The notes below the pieces were generated by a model. The model was given only the letters and a program-made list of their open reading frames with translations. It searched no databases and was not told where the DNA came from. From the NCBI GenBank assembly GCA_024362935.1, contig JANCRA010000040.1, positions 4,588,001 to 4,652,000 of the forward strand: DNA of 64,000 bases, read 5' to 3'. Shown here one piece after another: positions 12,469 through 23,600 of this stretch. Made by a program: the position numbers and the translations under genes. Within the stretch, counting starts at the first letter, position 1, and every line of letters starts with the position of its first letter. This stretch comes from Setophaga petechia. Lineage: Eukaryota > Chordata > Aves > Passeriformes > Parulidae.

Positions 12469-15400
12469 CTCCTGGCCCTACTGATATTTGTGTCATAACT
12501 TACAGACAGACAGCAGAGATAAACAAGTATCTTCTTCCAGTGAGTGCACAGGATGTAGGTTACAATTACTACTTCAAATTTACAGAGCGAGGTATGAAGT
12601 CAGAAACTAATAATGATTCTTATTTTAAAGACCTTACATACTTGCAAATCAAACTATTAAAATACTAGTTGGTGAAAATGATGCCATCTCACTGCCCTGT
12701 ATTCATAGATCTGATTTGGTTTCTGAAAACCCAAGAAGCATAGCAAAGACTTCATGTGCAACACCAATTGCTGTCTCCTGAGATCTGTTTCCCCTACACA
12801 GCGTGGCTGCAATTGGCATCCATCTAGGTTCCATGCAGTAGAGGTACACATGATAAAGCAGACAGCAGAGCTGTCTGTCCACTTTCCTTCTCTTGCTAAG
12901 CTTTCTGTGGCATCCTTTCTAGCACAATCTTCCAAAGTGACTGAGCTTCCTTCAGGTACCTTCTGTAATTTCTATTTCGTGATGTCTATACAGGCTGCAG
13001 TCACCACAGACATCCACTTCGACCCAAATGCTGTGCAAAGGTGTAGCACAGGGCTGAGCTGAATATACTCAGCTGCTCATCAAGATCATGTAATCACCCA
13101 GTGATTATCTGGCACTAACTTGCAGTCTGTTGACTAAGGGCAGGACCAGAATTTACATCTGCTATAGCCTGTTTCTTCTTTCATGTTCAAAGTGATACAA
13201 GCGACAAGGCTAGTAAGGAAGCCACCCACTTAGGGAACTGGATCCTGGATATGAAAGAATAATTGTGGATAATGATGTGAAATTTTAATTTCTTGGTGTT
13301 CACCTTGATGATGTTTTTTACAGTCCCATTGTTTACTTAGTTAAATAAACTATAATCAATAATGTAAAAAAGTTACTTTCAGAAAAATACAGGCAAGTAA
13401 AGAATCTCACCAAAGAGTAAATGAATCAAATTTCAATTAAGATGATACATCTACTACCTCTCAGATGCTTTGCTTCCAGAGTGAAAATTAAAGAATGGAG
13501 GTACTTCTCTACTGTATATAGACATGGAGAATGATCCAAAGATTTTTTCATGCTCAGTGGAACTCCCAAAAGCTTCAAAAAGAAAAATGTGTGATCTGAA
13601 TTTTCCCCCTTCTAGAGATAGTGCTGTGAACCAAGACTACAGGTACCTAACATTCAGCTTTCCTACTCTATACTTTAGGTACTAGGATACATAAAGCAGT
13701 CCTCACCACCTTGCTGTGATTTTTAAGCTGCCATACATACTATTTCCCATAGAATGCTGACTAGCCTTTATCTGCTCAGTCACAGGTACTGTACCCATCC
13801 CATCTGGAAGCTGGGAGTTGCTTGTTTCAAGTGCTTGTAACTCATGTGGTGTCAGGCACCTACTTCTTGAATTAAGTGCTATTTTGAGCAACCAGAAGGC
13901 AGAACCACAGTCTTCTGAACCACAGAACACAGTTATGGAATATTCAGATTCAACCCAGAAGTACCCAGGAGGCTTAAGCAAACACAGCATTAGAGTTACT
14001 AAACATGATTTTTAATTCCAGCTTTGAACTTCACTGTTTGAAGTTTCTCCAAACCACTTTGAGCTAGCTCAAATATTAAAAACACTACTTTTTTTTGAGA
14101 AAGTTTACCAATCTGTAATTATTAATGACAATCTGAAACAGTGATAGGAATGCACATGTGAGTTGACCTTTGTGCACAGAGACCAATATTTCAGGATAAT
14201 ATGGTCGGTACATACTAAATTACAAGGTGTGGTTTCCAAACCATGATTTCGTCTAGCTACTCTCCTCCTCTGACAATGTTAACTTGCAGTGAAAATACCC
14301 AAACCAACAAAACAAACAGAACACATTGGCAGCTATGTCATTTAGCAGTCATTTAACAACATGAGACTCTATTCCAGACAGAGTAGTATTACTTTCAGTT
14401 TATATATGCAAGGAAATAAAAAACTTAGACCTACTTTCCTCATGAATTTTAATTTTTTTTTTTATTTAACACTGTTCACCAATATAAGCTTAGCACGTAG
14501 TATCTTAAACTAATAAGGTGAAACTGAAAACTTTTAATAGAATTTATCCTAGCAAATTCCTGGGAATCTTGGCAATTCCCAAGAAGAAACCTATGGAAAA
14601 CTTAAGTAAAGCAAGCTCTTTAGAGAGCTAAAACAAATTCAAATACTCTGTAAAAAACTGCTTGAGCGGGGTTTTCTATTCTATTAATATTTTCTATGCT
14701 AGTTATGTACAGAGTTAATCTTGTACACTTGAGCAGTTCAAGAGGACTTACAAGCATCGGTGTCCTTGTATTTTTCTGCCTATAATCCCACAGTCTCTCA
14801 AGGGAAAACAGTAATTTTCAGAAGACAGAGCAATGCCACACAGCTCTATAAGTAATTTTCCCATAATTGTGTACATTGAGGCAGAAAAAATAACAAGGAA
14901 GTTGGCAGAGTCTTTATCCTAAAATATTCTCCAGTAGATAAGAGACACGCACAGTCCTTCTCTGCATTAACTGCCTAGATTAATAGCATCTAATAGAGGA
15001 GGACAGAGCCACAAATGTTGGGGATTTCATGTGCAGCCCTCTCCTCACACTAGGAGTAGGGAATAGGTGCTGCTGTAGACAATACTGAGACACACCTCTC
15101 CTTTCCTCTTCCCAGGCTGCTTAGAAATAGGACTGAGGTATCCTCTCGAGTCAGACTAGGGCCACTGTCTGGAAATTACAGTTCAATGTTTACATTTAAG
15201 ATGAAGGAGAAATCCACAGTAATTGATCTGACCTCATAATCATGTAAGATATCAGAATAAACTTAGAGTAACAAACATAGAGGTTGATAAAACAGGACAA
15301 AGCTCCCTGGGGCTTAGAAAAAAAAGGGGTCCAATTTTCAATTAGTCTTTTCACAGCTAGTAATTACACCAGGCTAACTCATTTATTAGAGCCTGCTATT

Positions 15401-17694
15401 TGAAGGCCTGATGCTTCTACTATTTAGGTGTCTAAATTGTATTTCATATGGTTCACTCTCTTCTAGCATACTATTAGTTTACAAGAAAGATGCTCTTTTA
15501 GAAAGTTGAGGCTTCTCCCCAGTTTATCCCATCTTTTCAAGTTATGAAACCTACTGTTTCTACCAGGGCACTGTGAAAAAATTTTCTAAGGGAAAGAAAA
15601 GAAAAAACAAACCAAACCAAATACAGTTTTATCCTGCTCACTATAAAGTTTGGGCCTCTACATTTCCCGAGTACAGCTTCAAATACCTTGTTTTCTTGAG
15701 AAAGCTGCAAACTCCAAGGTCTCACCTAACTCCAACACAAAACACACCCTAGGACTTATCTTTCCATCAAGACTTTTTTGTTAGTTGAACTCTGCAAGTG
15801 TGCCAGATCCCTCATTTACCAGATCCTCCTCCAGATGCAGCCATAAATGCTTATTAAGCTCACAGGTTAACTATAAGACTTTTCTCTGCTGGTGGAAGAT
15901 AATGCAGGATTGGGTGTTCATTTGGCCACATATTGCCTTATGAAGCAAGGACAATTCTTAACAAATCTACTTTCTTAAAAAGAAAGGGTTTTGCTGAGAA
16001 ACGGGAAGAGTAGTACATGTGAACTAGTAGAATTTTTATATGAACTTTGATACACTGTATGCTGAGAAATTCTCAGTTTGGCTGAGAAAGATATGGATTA
16101 TTCTGAGAAACATGAAACTAGTTAAATGGATAATGTAAGTTACTTGGAGGGGCTATGCTATTGTCTCATTAATATTTTCACTCATGATCTTGATACCAAA
16201 ATCAGCAATGTGCTTATGTAACTTAAGATGATAACATTATATAATAAAAAACCAGTCACCCTGATTACTAGTACAACTACTTTGAACTAAAATGCTTAGT
16301 ACATGGTTTTAGGACTTACAAATGTCTGTTTTCTCTTTGGAATCTGCTCGTTGAAGACGGGAAATAAAAGACTTAAGAGCCTTAGTGAAGCACAGTAGTA
16401 ATTTTGCTGTGAAATAGACAAATGCAATCTTCATCAAAGGTGTTCAGTTCAGTAACATAGTCATTAATGTGACTGAACAAAGTCTTGCATATAACTTCAG
16501 AACTATGATGAAGTAAGACCAAATCAAACTTAGAGACCTAGACAAGAACAAGAATAAAGAAGGAAATTAATATTTTATTATATGACAGAAAGCTTTATTT
16601 TAGGTATTGCATGGAAGAGTTAAGAGATGACATTATTGTATTTTAAAACTACATCAAATAAACATGATAGAAGACAAAGAATGTTTTCAGTTCCAGATGT
16701 CGTTTGAGAATAACTGTGCCTAAAATGACCCTGTAGAGCACATGTAGACTGAAAATCTGGTTTTTAGTAGTCAGAAAAAAGATCTACTTGGAACATCCTT
16801 CCAGTAGTTCAACTGGACTCTAAATAAAATTTGTTAATTTACAAGTGAAATTACATGCTATTGCCTGCAAAAGCATAGAAATAAGCAGCCCTTTTCAGTC
16901 TAATTCCTTCTATTTTTAGAAAAATAGGGATCATGTTAATGAGCAGAGTTCTGTGATCATTATGAATTAAGAGACTTCAATGGGTCTATTAGTATCAACA
17001 CTGACATCTAACTCTGATACTATCCTGAGGAAGTCTCAGTCTTGTGAAAAATGAGAATTATTATTTTTTCACTTGAAGAAATTTGGCAGGCTGTATTAGC
17101 TGAAATGGCAGCATCTCTTCTGCATTTTTGACGCTTACAAATACGTATTGTGAATACAAAGAAGTAAGTTTTGATGAACAGTTAAGACACTTGAAAAACA
17201 CAAATTCTATCAATTACAGCATGTAGGAGCATTGAACCTTCCCCCACTTCCATATTCAACTGTGTAGACATGGTGACAATTATTTGGTAGGAGTGTGTGC
17301 ATGGCTGTCTTCTTGAAAGCCATTTTTGGCAAGTGGTGGGCTGTCTTGAAGTACAATTACTTTCATGGCCAGGCCTTGATGGTTGTTTCCAATTAAGTTG
17401 TTGCCGACTTGAAGGTATGTTTACAGAGAGCTCTCCTTAAATCCAGTATGTATATTTGTATACATACTTACATACTGACATGGTATGTCTGGATAAACCA
17501 CTCCAGATAAACAAACATGAAAGAATCAATCAAAGTGTTTCTGTTTACTGTGAAAAGCCCACTCACATAAAGTTGCTTGTAAATACCAACTTTTCTACAG
17601 AAGCCAGGCTTGATGCTCATCTTTAGGATGGATCTGGCTCAGCTGTATCCCCTTTATAGCAACCAAGTGTTATGGCAGAACAGGGATGTTTCCA
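12469..17694. other. Proximal upstream intergenic DNA
   Basis: This spans from the solo LTR to the CpG island. Overlapping open frames at 12657-13062 (both strands) and 13703-14015 (both strands) are the longest, but they look like chance frames and have no recognisable motif. A small stem-loop lies at 17445-17468. I see no exon, RNA gene or named repeat. Distal ARHGAP42 enhancers could lie here but cannot be recognised from sequence alone. Confidence 0.55.
17445..17468. repeat. Small perfect stem-loop
   Basis: Ten-base arms AGTATGTATA and TATACATACT are separated by the loop TTTG. The sequence is AT/purine-pyrimidine alternating, about 240 bp before the CpG island. It may be a simple chance palindrome of TA-rich sequence, and no function is implied. 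Confidence 0.7.
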
Positions 17695-18142
17695 TCTTTG
17701 TGCCAGCCCATCCCTGGGGCGCTGCCCCGCCACAGGCCAGACGCGCACACGGGGCAGGCTGGCCAGGGTGCCAGCGGGATCCCCTGCCAGAGCAGGTCCG
17801 CTCGGGCTGGCTGCCTCCGGCCCCGGCTGCCGCAGCTCCCCCAGCGGAGGCAGGAGTCTCCGGGCCGTCATCGCTCCTGCCCCAGCAGCGCGGCTGCTGC
17901 CCCGCTTCACCCCGACACAAACCGGCCTCCCCCACGCACCCTTTGCAATGCCCCAGTGTCTCCGTGTCCCGGTGGGGAATCCTCCCTCCCGACTTTGCTC
18001 GGGCCGTCCCAAAGCCCCTGGTAAAGGAGACGGCGAGCGCCGGACCCCGCAGAGCCGCGCAGACCCTCCGCCTCCTCCCGGGCCGTAGCAGCCCGAGACC
18101 GCGCCGCCGCTGGAGGGCAGAGCGCAGAGGGGCGGCGAGCGA

Positions 18143-18151
18143 GGGGCGGGC
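18143..18151 (+). promoter_or_regulatory. GC box (Sp1/KLF-type site)
   Basis: GGGGCGGGC within the CpG island, about 400 bp before the ARHGAP42 initiation codon. It matches the Sp1/KLF consensus core GGGCGG. In such GC-rich DNA several matches are expected by chance, so function is not assured. Confidence 0.4.
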
Positions 18152-18329
18152 ACTGCCGGGCCGCGGCCCCGGCGTGTGAGCATGCCGCGCCGGGAGGAGG
18201 AGGAATTCCTCGGCCGGGCCGGGGGAGGTTCGCACTGGAGTTAGCTCCGGGCAGGGAGGAAGAGCGAGCGCTGCCGGAAGCGGCGGAGCGGCGGCGGCGC
18301 TGGGAGCCCGCGGTGTCCCGTGGACAGCG

Positions 18330-18335
18330 ATGTAG
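18330..18335 (+). promoter_or_regulatory. Start-stop upstream element (AUG-UAG) in the likely 5' UTR
   Basis: ATGTAG is a start codon followed directly by a stop codon, 215 bp before the ARHGAP42 start. If transcription begins upstream of it, the element is a minimal upstream open reading frame of a kind known to hold ribosomes and lower translation of the main frame. A base A precedes it only weakly in Kozak terms (context agcgATGt). Whether it lies in the mature mRNA depends on the unmapped start site. Confidence 0.35.
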
Positions 18336-18544
18336 CTGGGTGACAGCGGCCGGAGCGCGCCGCCTCCGCTGCCAGCGGGCCGGTGCGGCGGGTCGGGAGC
18401 TTCTCCGGGGAGGCGGTAGCCGCGCCTCGTCTCGCCGCTCCCCCGCTTTCCCCTCTGCCCTCGGCGCCGTCTCTCGGCGCGGCCCTTCCTCCGTTCCTCC
18501 CTCCCTCCACCGCCGGCCGGGGGGCTGCGGCCGCTACCGCTGCC

Positions 18545-18698
18545 ATGGGGCTGCCCACGCTGGAGTTCAGCGACTCCTACTTGGACAGCCCGGATTTCAG
18601 AGAGCGCCTCAAGTGTCACGAGATCGAGCTGGAGAGGACGAACAAGTTCATCAAGGAGCTGATTAAGGACGGAAGCCTCCTCATCGGGGCCCTGCGAA
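18545..18698 (+). CDS. ARHGAP42: ARHGAP42 (GRAF3) coding exon 1
   Basis: This exon encodes residues 1-51 plus one base of codon 52 of Rho GTPase-activating protein 42. The family (GRAF: ARHGAP26, ARHGAP10, ARHGAP42 and OPHN1) has an N-terminal BAR domain that binds curved membrane, then PH, RhoGAP and SH3 domains. ARHGAP42 stimulates GTP hydrolysis by RhoA and in mammals is prominent in smooth muscle, where it limits contractility and blood pressure. The peptide starts [18 protein letters not shown] and continues through [19 protein letters not shown], the start of the BAR domain. As I recall it, this matches ARHGAP42 and is distinct from ARHGAP26 (which has MGLPALEFSD and KDGKSLISALK). The ATG lies in a strong Kozak context (gccATGg) and is the first ATG after an in-frame TGA at 18341. 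The exon ends at CGA A|gtgagt, a good phase-1 donor. Confidence 0.95.
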
Positions 18699-18873
18699 GT
18701 GAGTCGGGCGGTGGGACGGGCGCTGGCTGGCAGGAGAAGGGGCTTCTTTTGTTTGAATGGGCGCCGGGCGCGGGCTCCCCTGCCGGCAGCCGCCGAAAGG
18801 CGCCTCCTCAACTTTCTCTGTTCGCTCCCTCCCTTCCTCGCTCCCCGCCGCCGTGCCTCGCCTCGCCCGCGGC

Positions 18874-18905
18874 GGGGCCGGGTGGGTGTCCCGGGGGAGC
18901 GGGGG
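18874..18905 (+). promoter_or_regulatory. G-quadruplex motif at the start of intron 1
   Basis: Runs of G (GGGG, GGG, GGG, GGGGG) are separated by loops of 2, 1 and 6 bases, and a further G5 run follows. This satisfies the standard four-tract G-quadruplex pattern on the coding strand, 175 bp after the exon 1 donor. First-intron G-tracts of this kind are common near CpG-island promoters and can affect transcription or splicing. Formation is inferred, not shown. Confidence 0.6.
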
Positions 18906-20304
18906 CGGCGCGGGCCCTGCCCCGGCCCGGCCGCGCCCTCCCCGCCGGGGCCGCGGGCAGAGAGCGTGGGCGCCGCCGGGGCGCGGATCGGCCAGGTGGT
19001 CCCGCCTGGGGATGCGGGCAGAACCCGGGGTCGGGGCTGGGGCGGAAAGTCGCAGTGTAGATCGCTGTACGCCACGGACCAGGCGTGGAGTGTTGCGGCA
19101 GGGTCTCTTTTTGGCACGCTGGCTGCTAGTTGAGTGTCTTCAGATAACGAATATGTTCGTAATAAGTGGGCAAAGTGACATAATGAAGTGGATTTATAGG
19201 AAGAGTTTATATCTTCCCCCCCCCATCCTGTCGAGTCTTCATCTTGTCGATGAACTTTTATGTATTTTGAAAGTTCTGAGAGCAGAGAAACACGAACAGT
19301 GTAGTGCTTTTAAAGTTCTGTGAGTTGAGCAGTGACAGCTTTCTGGGGCATGAAAGCAGCAGTCATGCTCCAAAGATCATAAAGTGAAAGCTGGGAATCG
19401 CCCAGGAGCGTCACTAGACTCGGTTCGTCCTCCCGTCCTGTAAACCTTGCCACCTACTTCTTGTCTTTAAGTCGCTTTGGATGTCTCACCTGTTGCTCAA
19501 AGTTTTCCTTCACGGAGAGCAGAGAAGTAACTTACCGCGTCTCTTTTTGCAACATGAGATAGTAAAAAGAAAGAATCGCTTTAATTCTTAAAAATATCTG
19601 CCACATTGTCACGGTATGTCAGTTTTTGTCGAGTTAGATGTAGCAGTACTGCTTGTTATGTGGATGGGGAACAGGTGTTGCTCTGAGCTCTGTAGCTCTT
19701 AAGAACCCTTTCTGACCCGCAGTCTAAACCCAAAGTTTATGTCCTTACCTAGGAGGTAAAAATTGTGAGGATTTTGTTTGCCCAGTAGTAGGGTTGAATT
19801 GTACTTGTTCATGCATCAACTGTATATTTACAGCATTGCGTTTACATAAAGCAGTTGTTGCCTTTTTGAGAGTTTTTTTCATATAGATACATGTATTTCT
19901 GGATGCATCTAAGTTTTAGTGAGTAGCTGGGTACAACATCTTATGTGAATTTATATTAAATTTAATAAATTCCTGAACCCATGCCCACAGGATGTGAGAT
20001 GACCAATTACACAGAAATAGTGCTTGTGTGTGTATGTCTGTCCGTATCTCTGAAAACTTTTTTTTTTCTTTACAGGCAAAAAAAGTTTATTTGTACTTTA
20101 AGCCTTTCTTGTTGCTTAAAAGCTTTCTCTGTATAACAGAAAGTTTGACCTTGTTTTTAGTAGTAAAAGCTTACTATTACAAACCTGGTCCAAGAAATAG
20201 TAATGACAGATTAGGATACCACATGAGTACTTTTTTGACCTGGACTAGCACTGACAGCTGACTGCTTTTGGGTCCAGATCAAATATGAACAAACACAACT
20301 TTCT

Positions 20305-20694
20305 TCTTAGGCTGTCTGAAGGTTGAGGCTGTTCAGCCTGGAGAAGAGAAGGCTCTGGGAAAACCTTCCTTCAGCTCTCCAGTAACTATAGAGAGATATA
20401 CAAGAGCTGGAGAGGGACTTTTTACGAGGATGTGCAGTGATTAGGCCCAGGGATAATGCAGTGGGTAGTTTAGATTGGATATTAGGGAGAAATTCTTCAT
20501 TGTGAGGCTACTGAGACTCTGTAACAGATTGCCCAGAGAAACTGTGGATGCCCCTTTGTGGAAAAGTTCAAGGCCAGGTTGGGTGGGCCTGGAGCAGCCT
20601 GGTCTAGTGGGAGGTGTCCCTGCCCATGGGAGGAGGTTTGGACCTTGATGATCTTTAGGTTCCCTTCCACCACAAGCCAGTTTATGAATGATTG
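20305..20694 (+). mobile_element. CR1 LINE, 3' fragment (about 390 bp)
   Basis: It contains the CR1 3' landmarks in order: 'gaggctgttcagcctggaga' near 20323, 'tagattggatattagggaga' near 20471, 'agattgcccagagaaactg' near 20525, 'cctggagcagcctggtctag' near 20588, 'tccctgcccatgg' near 20617, and 'gatgatctttaggttccctt' near 20648. It is truncated at the 5' end, as most avian CR1 copies are. It is in the same orientation as ARHGAP42. Open frames across it are shadows of the reverse transcriptase tail and 3' UTR, not genes. Confidence 0.93.
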
Positions 20695-23600
20695 TCAAAC
20701 ACAGATTGCAGTAGAGCAAATATTCTATTTGAGAACTCATTTGAACCCTGATTCTGAAGTGAGTAATCCCATTAGTTTTGGGGAGAGCACTTATGAGTCC
20801 TTGCAGGATTTAGAATAACATTCTATCTCAAGTAATGACTTCTTAATTTGTAAGTTCTCATGATTTTTCAAACCTTTTAGTTCAAATGTTACTCTATTTG
20901 ACACAATGCTTATTGTATCCTATCTACAGATCTAGAATGTTGTGTCTTTTAGCCTTAGAAAAATAAAGTTTGTTTTGGTTTAGTAAGAAATCTTTGTCCT
21001 CTTGTTCATTTCAAATCCCTTGATTTCACAGCTGTGTCATTCTTCTATAGAATATTGCCTTAATTCCTGTGTTAGGACTGCTGAGAAAAAGTTTGGATTT
21101 TTTCTCAACAATTTAGAAATCCTTGACTTATTCTCTAAAGACTTTGTTGTGGGTGCTGCAAGAACAGTGTACCTGTTATAGCGAGTAGCACTATTGTATA
21201 TTTCTAGAGCACAGAAATTTGACTTGTTTAAGCAAATTAGTGGCTCCTACTCACCTTTAAAATCAGTGAAGTGTAAAATACTTACACAAGTCTTGTATTT
21301 TTTTCAAATTTCTTAAAATTGTGTTTGAAAATCAAATAATGAAGTAGTTGAGTTCAGTGATGACTCTATTACTTGATTTTTGAATATTTAATAACCTTAA
21401 AGCCCAGAAACAAAACAGGCATTATTTACCAAGTTTTATCTCTAGGTGATCTAGGATTTTTATTTACACATCATTTTCTAGGATCAGTTCTGATGGGGTA
21501 AAAAAGAAAAAAAATGGACTGTGCTGTAGAGCTTCAATGGAAATGAGTTTTGGAACATGTCATCCTGACCATGCTTAGAGAAGAGACAGTGAAACTGACT
21601 TAATACAGTTAGAAAACACAGTGTTATTATAAAAGTTGCTAAATGTAAGTTTTATTATATGAAATGACAGCACGTCCATGGTTTTTCAGGAAAAATTAAA
21701 CTTCTGTATTACAAATGTTACAAAATTTTAATATTTTCACAATCAAGTATCCAAGTTACTGTAACAATGCAATGTTTATAAATGCCTGGCAGATTCCACA
21801 CAAATTGAAGATAGAACAAATATGCTCAAGGTAGTATGCAAATATTTTGCATTTTATTTGGAGTGGTCCCAAAATGAGTCAGACTTTATTTTAATGTGGT
21901 TTTGCTACGTTAATTCTGGAGAGTGCTGCTTTCCAAGGTGGCATGCAGAGCTGTAGTACTGTGTTCCATGAAGCAGCAGTTGACTATTTGGAATACAGTG
22001 GGAATTTATAAAGTTAGAATTGATATAAAATCCTCAGCAGCTTTTTCCTAGCTTTTTTTGCACTGTTTAATTGTCTTTCTAAATAAGCAGGATTCTGTGA
22101 GTAGCCCAGGACAACACAGATGATATGTTTCAGTTTAGCTAAATGTCAGCATCTCATCTGCATGGCCACTGTGCCTGCTTCAGCCTTGCCCTACAATTAG
22201 TGTTTGTACCGATGGACTACTCTTCCTTTTCCAAATCAGCTGAGCTACTAAATGCATTACTATCTCTTGAAAGATTTAGTTTATGCATGTAAGATGTAAT
22301 GCCTATTATATTAAAAATTTATCTTTTGACAGAGCTTTAGCCCTGTGTATAGGCACATTTAAGTAGAAGCATATAATCTTTTAGTGCACCCAGAAGAGGG
22401 GTTTTGTTGTTAATTAAGAGGGTAAAAAACTTTATAGAACAAATGGTTTCCTGTTACAACTGACCTTCTTGATTATTAGGTAACTGTTGAGTTCATAATT
22501 TCAGCTACCTAATTTAGTAGATCTTTCAGGTGCATGTTGAAAGTGCATAAGCCTGAATGATTCACATTGTGAGGTCCAGCTGCAGAATGACTCTTAAGGC
22601 AGAATTGATATTTTTCCTTCGTGTTCATTCTAGGTTGTTTTCAATTAAAACATCAAGTCTGTTTTCCCCTGTACTTATTCCAGTCATATGCTTCATAATT
22701 TCTTTGTGGTTATCTTCTGAAAATGCAACCTAGTCTAGGTTGTTGTCCTATAGATTATATAGGAAATTCCATTATAGAATTACTTGTATACTTTTAATTT
22801 CCATAATGGGCCTACTGATTTGCCAAAGTTAATGAATATTGTATTTAACAATCCAGAAAAGTGACATTCATCTTGTACAGGTGATCTTACAGCTCAGTGT
22901 GTGCAGAAACCTTTGTTTCTCCTTCTGATTTTCAAGGCCCTCTCCATCTTAAGTCATGTCAAATTCACATATTCGAAGATGAGAGCTGCCTAAGTTTTGG
23001 GTTAAGTGGTTGGAAGTTCAGTATATTTACAACTATTTTAAGTAATACTATACTTTTTCAAGTGTCTTAGAATGATGCAAATAGTAATGCAGAGATGTGG
23101 TGTTATATATACATGTAATATAAAGAAGATTTAGCAGATATCTTTAGGATTTTGTAATTTAGTAGCAGTCATTAGTTTTATTTTATTACTTGACACAAGG
23201 AGAAACAGACACAAGATGGAAATACTGCCTTTTGCAAGGGTGCAAAGGGATGTTATTTACCAGGGTTTTATTGAAATTTCACACATAAAAAGACTCTTAA
23301 GTTGTTTGGCATATTTCGAGGTTTTCAGGGATGATTCACTTCTCTATTAAACCTAATAATAAAAATACAGTGATGAACCTGTTTATACACAGGGAAATTC
23401 TGGTGATTAGCTCCCTGGAAAAAAAAGGACAAAATTACAGCGTAAGTATTTATGATCTTTTTATCTCTTTTGGGATTCATTTTTTTCATGAAATAAACAA
23501 AGCCTTTGTATCTTTCCAGAGAGATGCATTTTCCCAGATATCTTTGCCTCACATATTTTCATAAGATTATGTCTTTGCAATGTCTTTTCCAGATTCTAAG

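Larger units (their letters stand above)
17695..19070 (+). promoter_or_regulatory. ARHGAP42: CpG island promoter of ARHGAP42
   Basis: Base composition changes sharply near 17,695 from AT-rich, CpG-poor sequence to very GC-rich sequence dense in CpG, and returns to AT-rich near 19,070. The island covers the upstream region, the 5' UTR, coding exon 1 and about 370 bp of intron 1. I see no TATA box placed to drive the gene. GC boxes such as GGGGCGGGC at 18143-18151 fit a dispersed TATA-less start. The transcription start cannot be fixed from sequence alone. Bidirectional initiation is common at such islands, but no minus-strand gene was found. Confidence 0.88.

Noticed and set aside
12399..13062. 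Open frames on both strands overlapping and following the solo LTR
   Set aside because: The first begins inside LTR sequence, and the others overlap one another on opposite strands. None resembles retroviral or cellular proteins.
17610..18183. Overlapping open frames of 112-189 codons on both strands upstream of ARHGAP42
   Set aside because: Several frames are open at once on both strands, which signals GC-rich composition rather than coding selection. No recognisable protein motif is present.
17654..19117. 487-codon open frame on the minus strand across the CpG island
   Set aside because: Long open frames are expected by chance in very GC-rich DNA because stop codons are AT-rich. It runs antisense through ARHGAP42 exon 1 and its peptide is low-complexity (Ala, Pro, Gly, Arg) with no domain.
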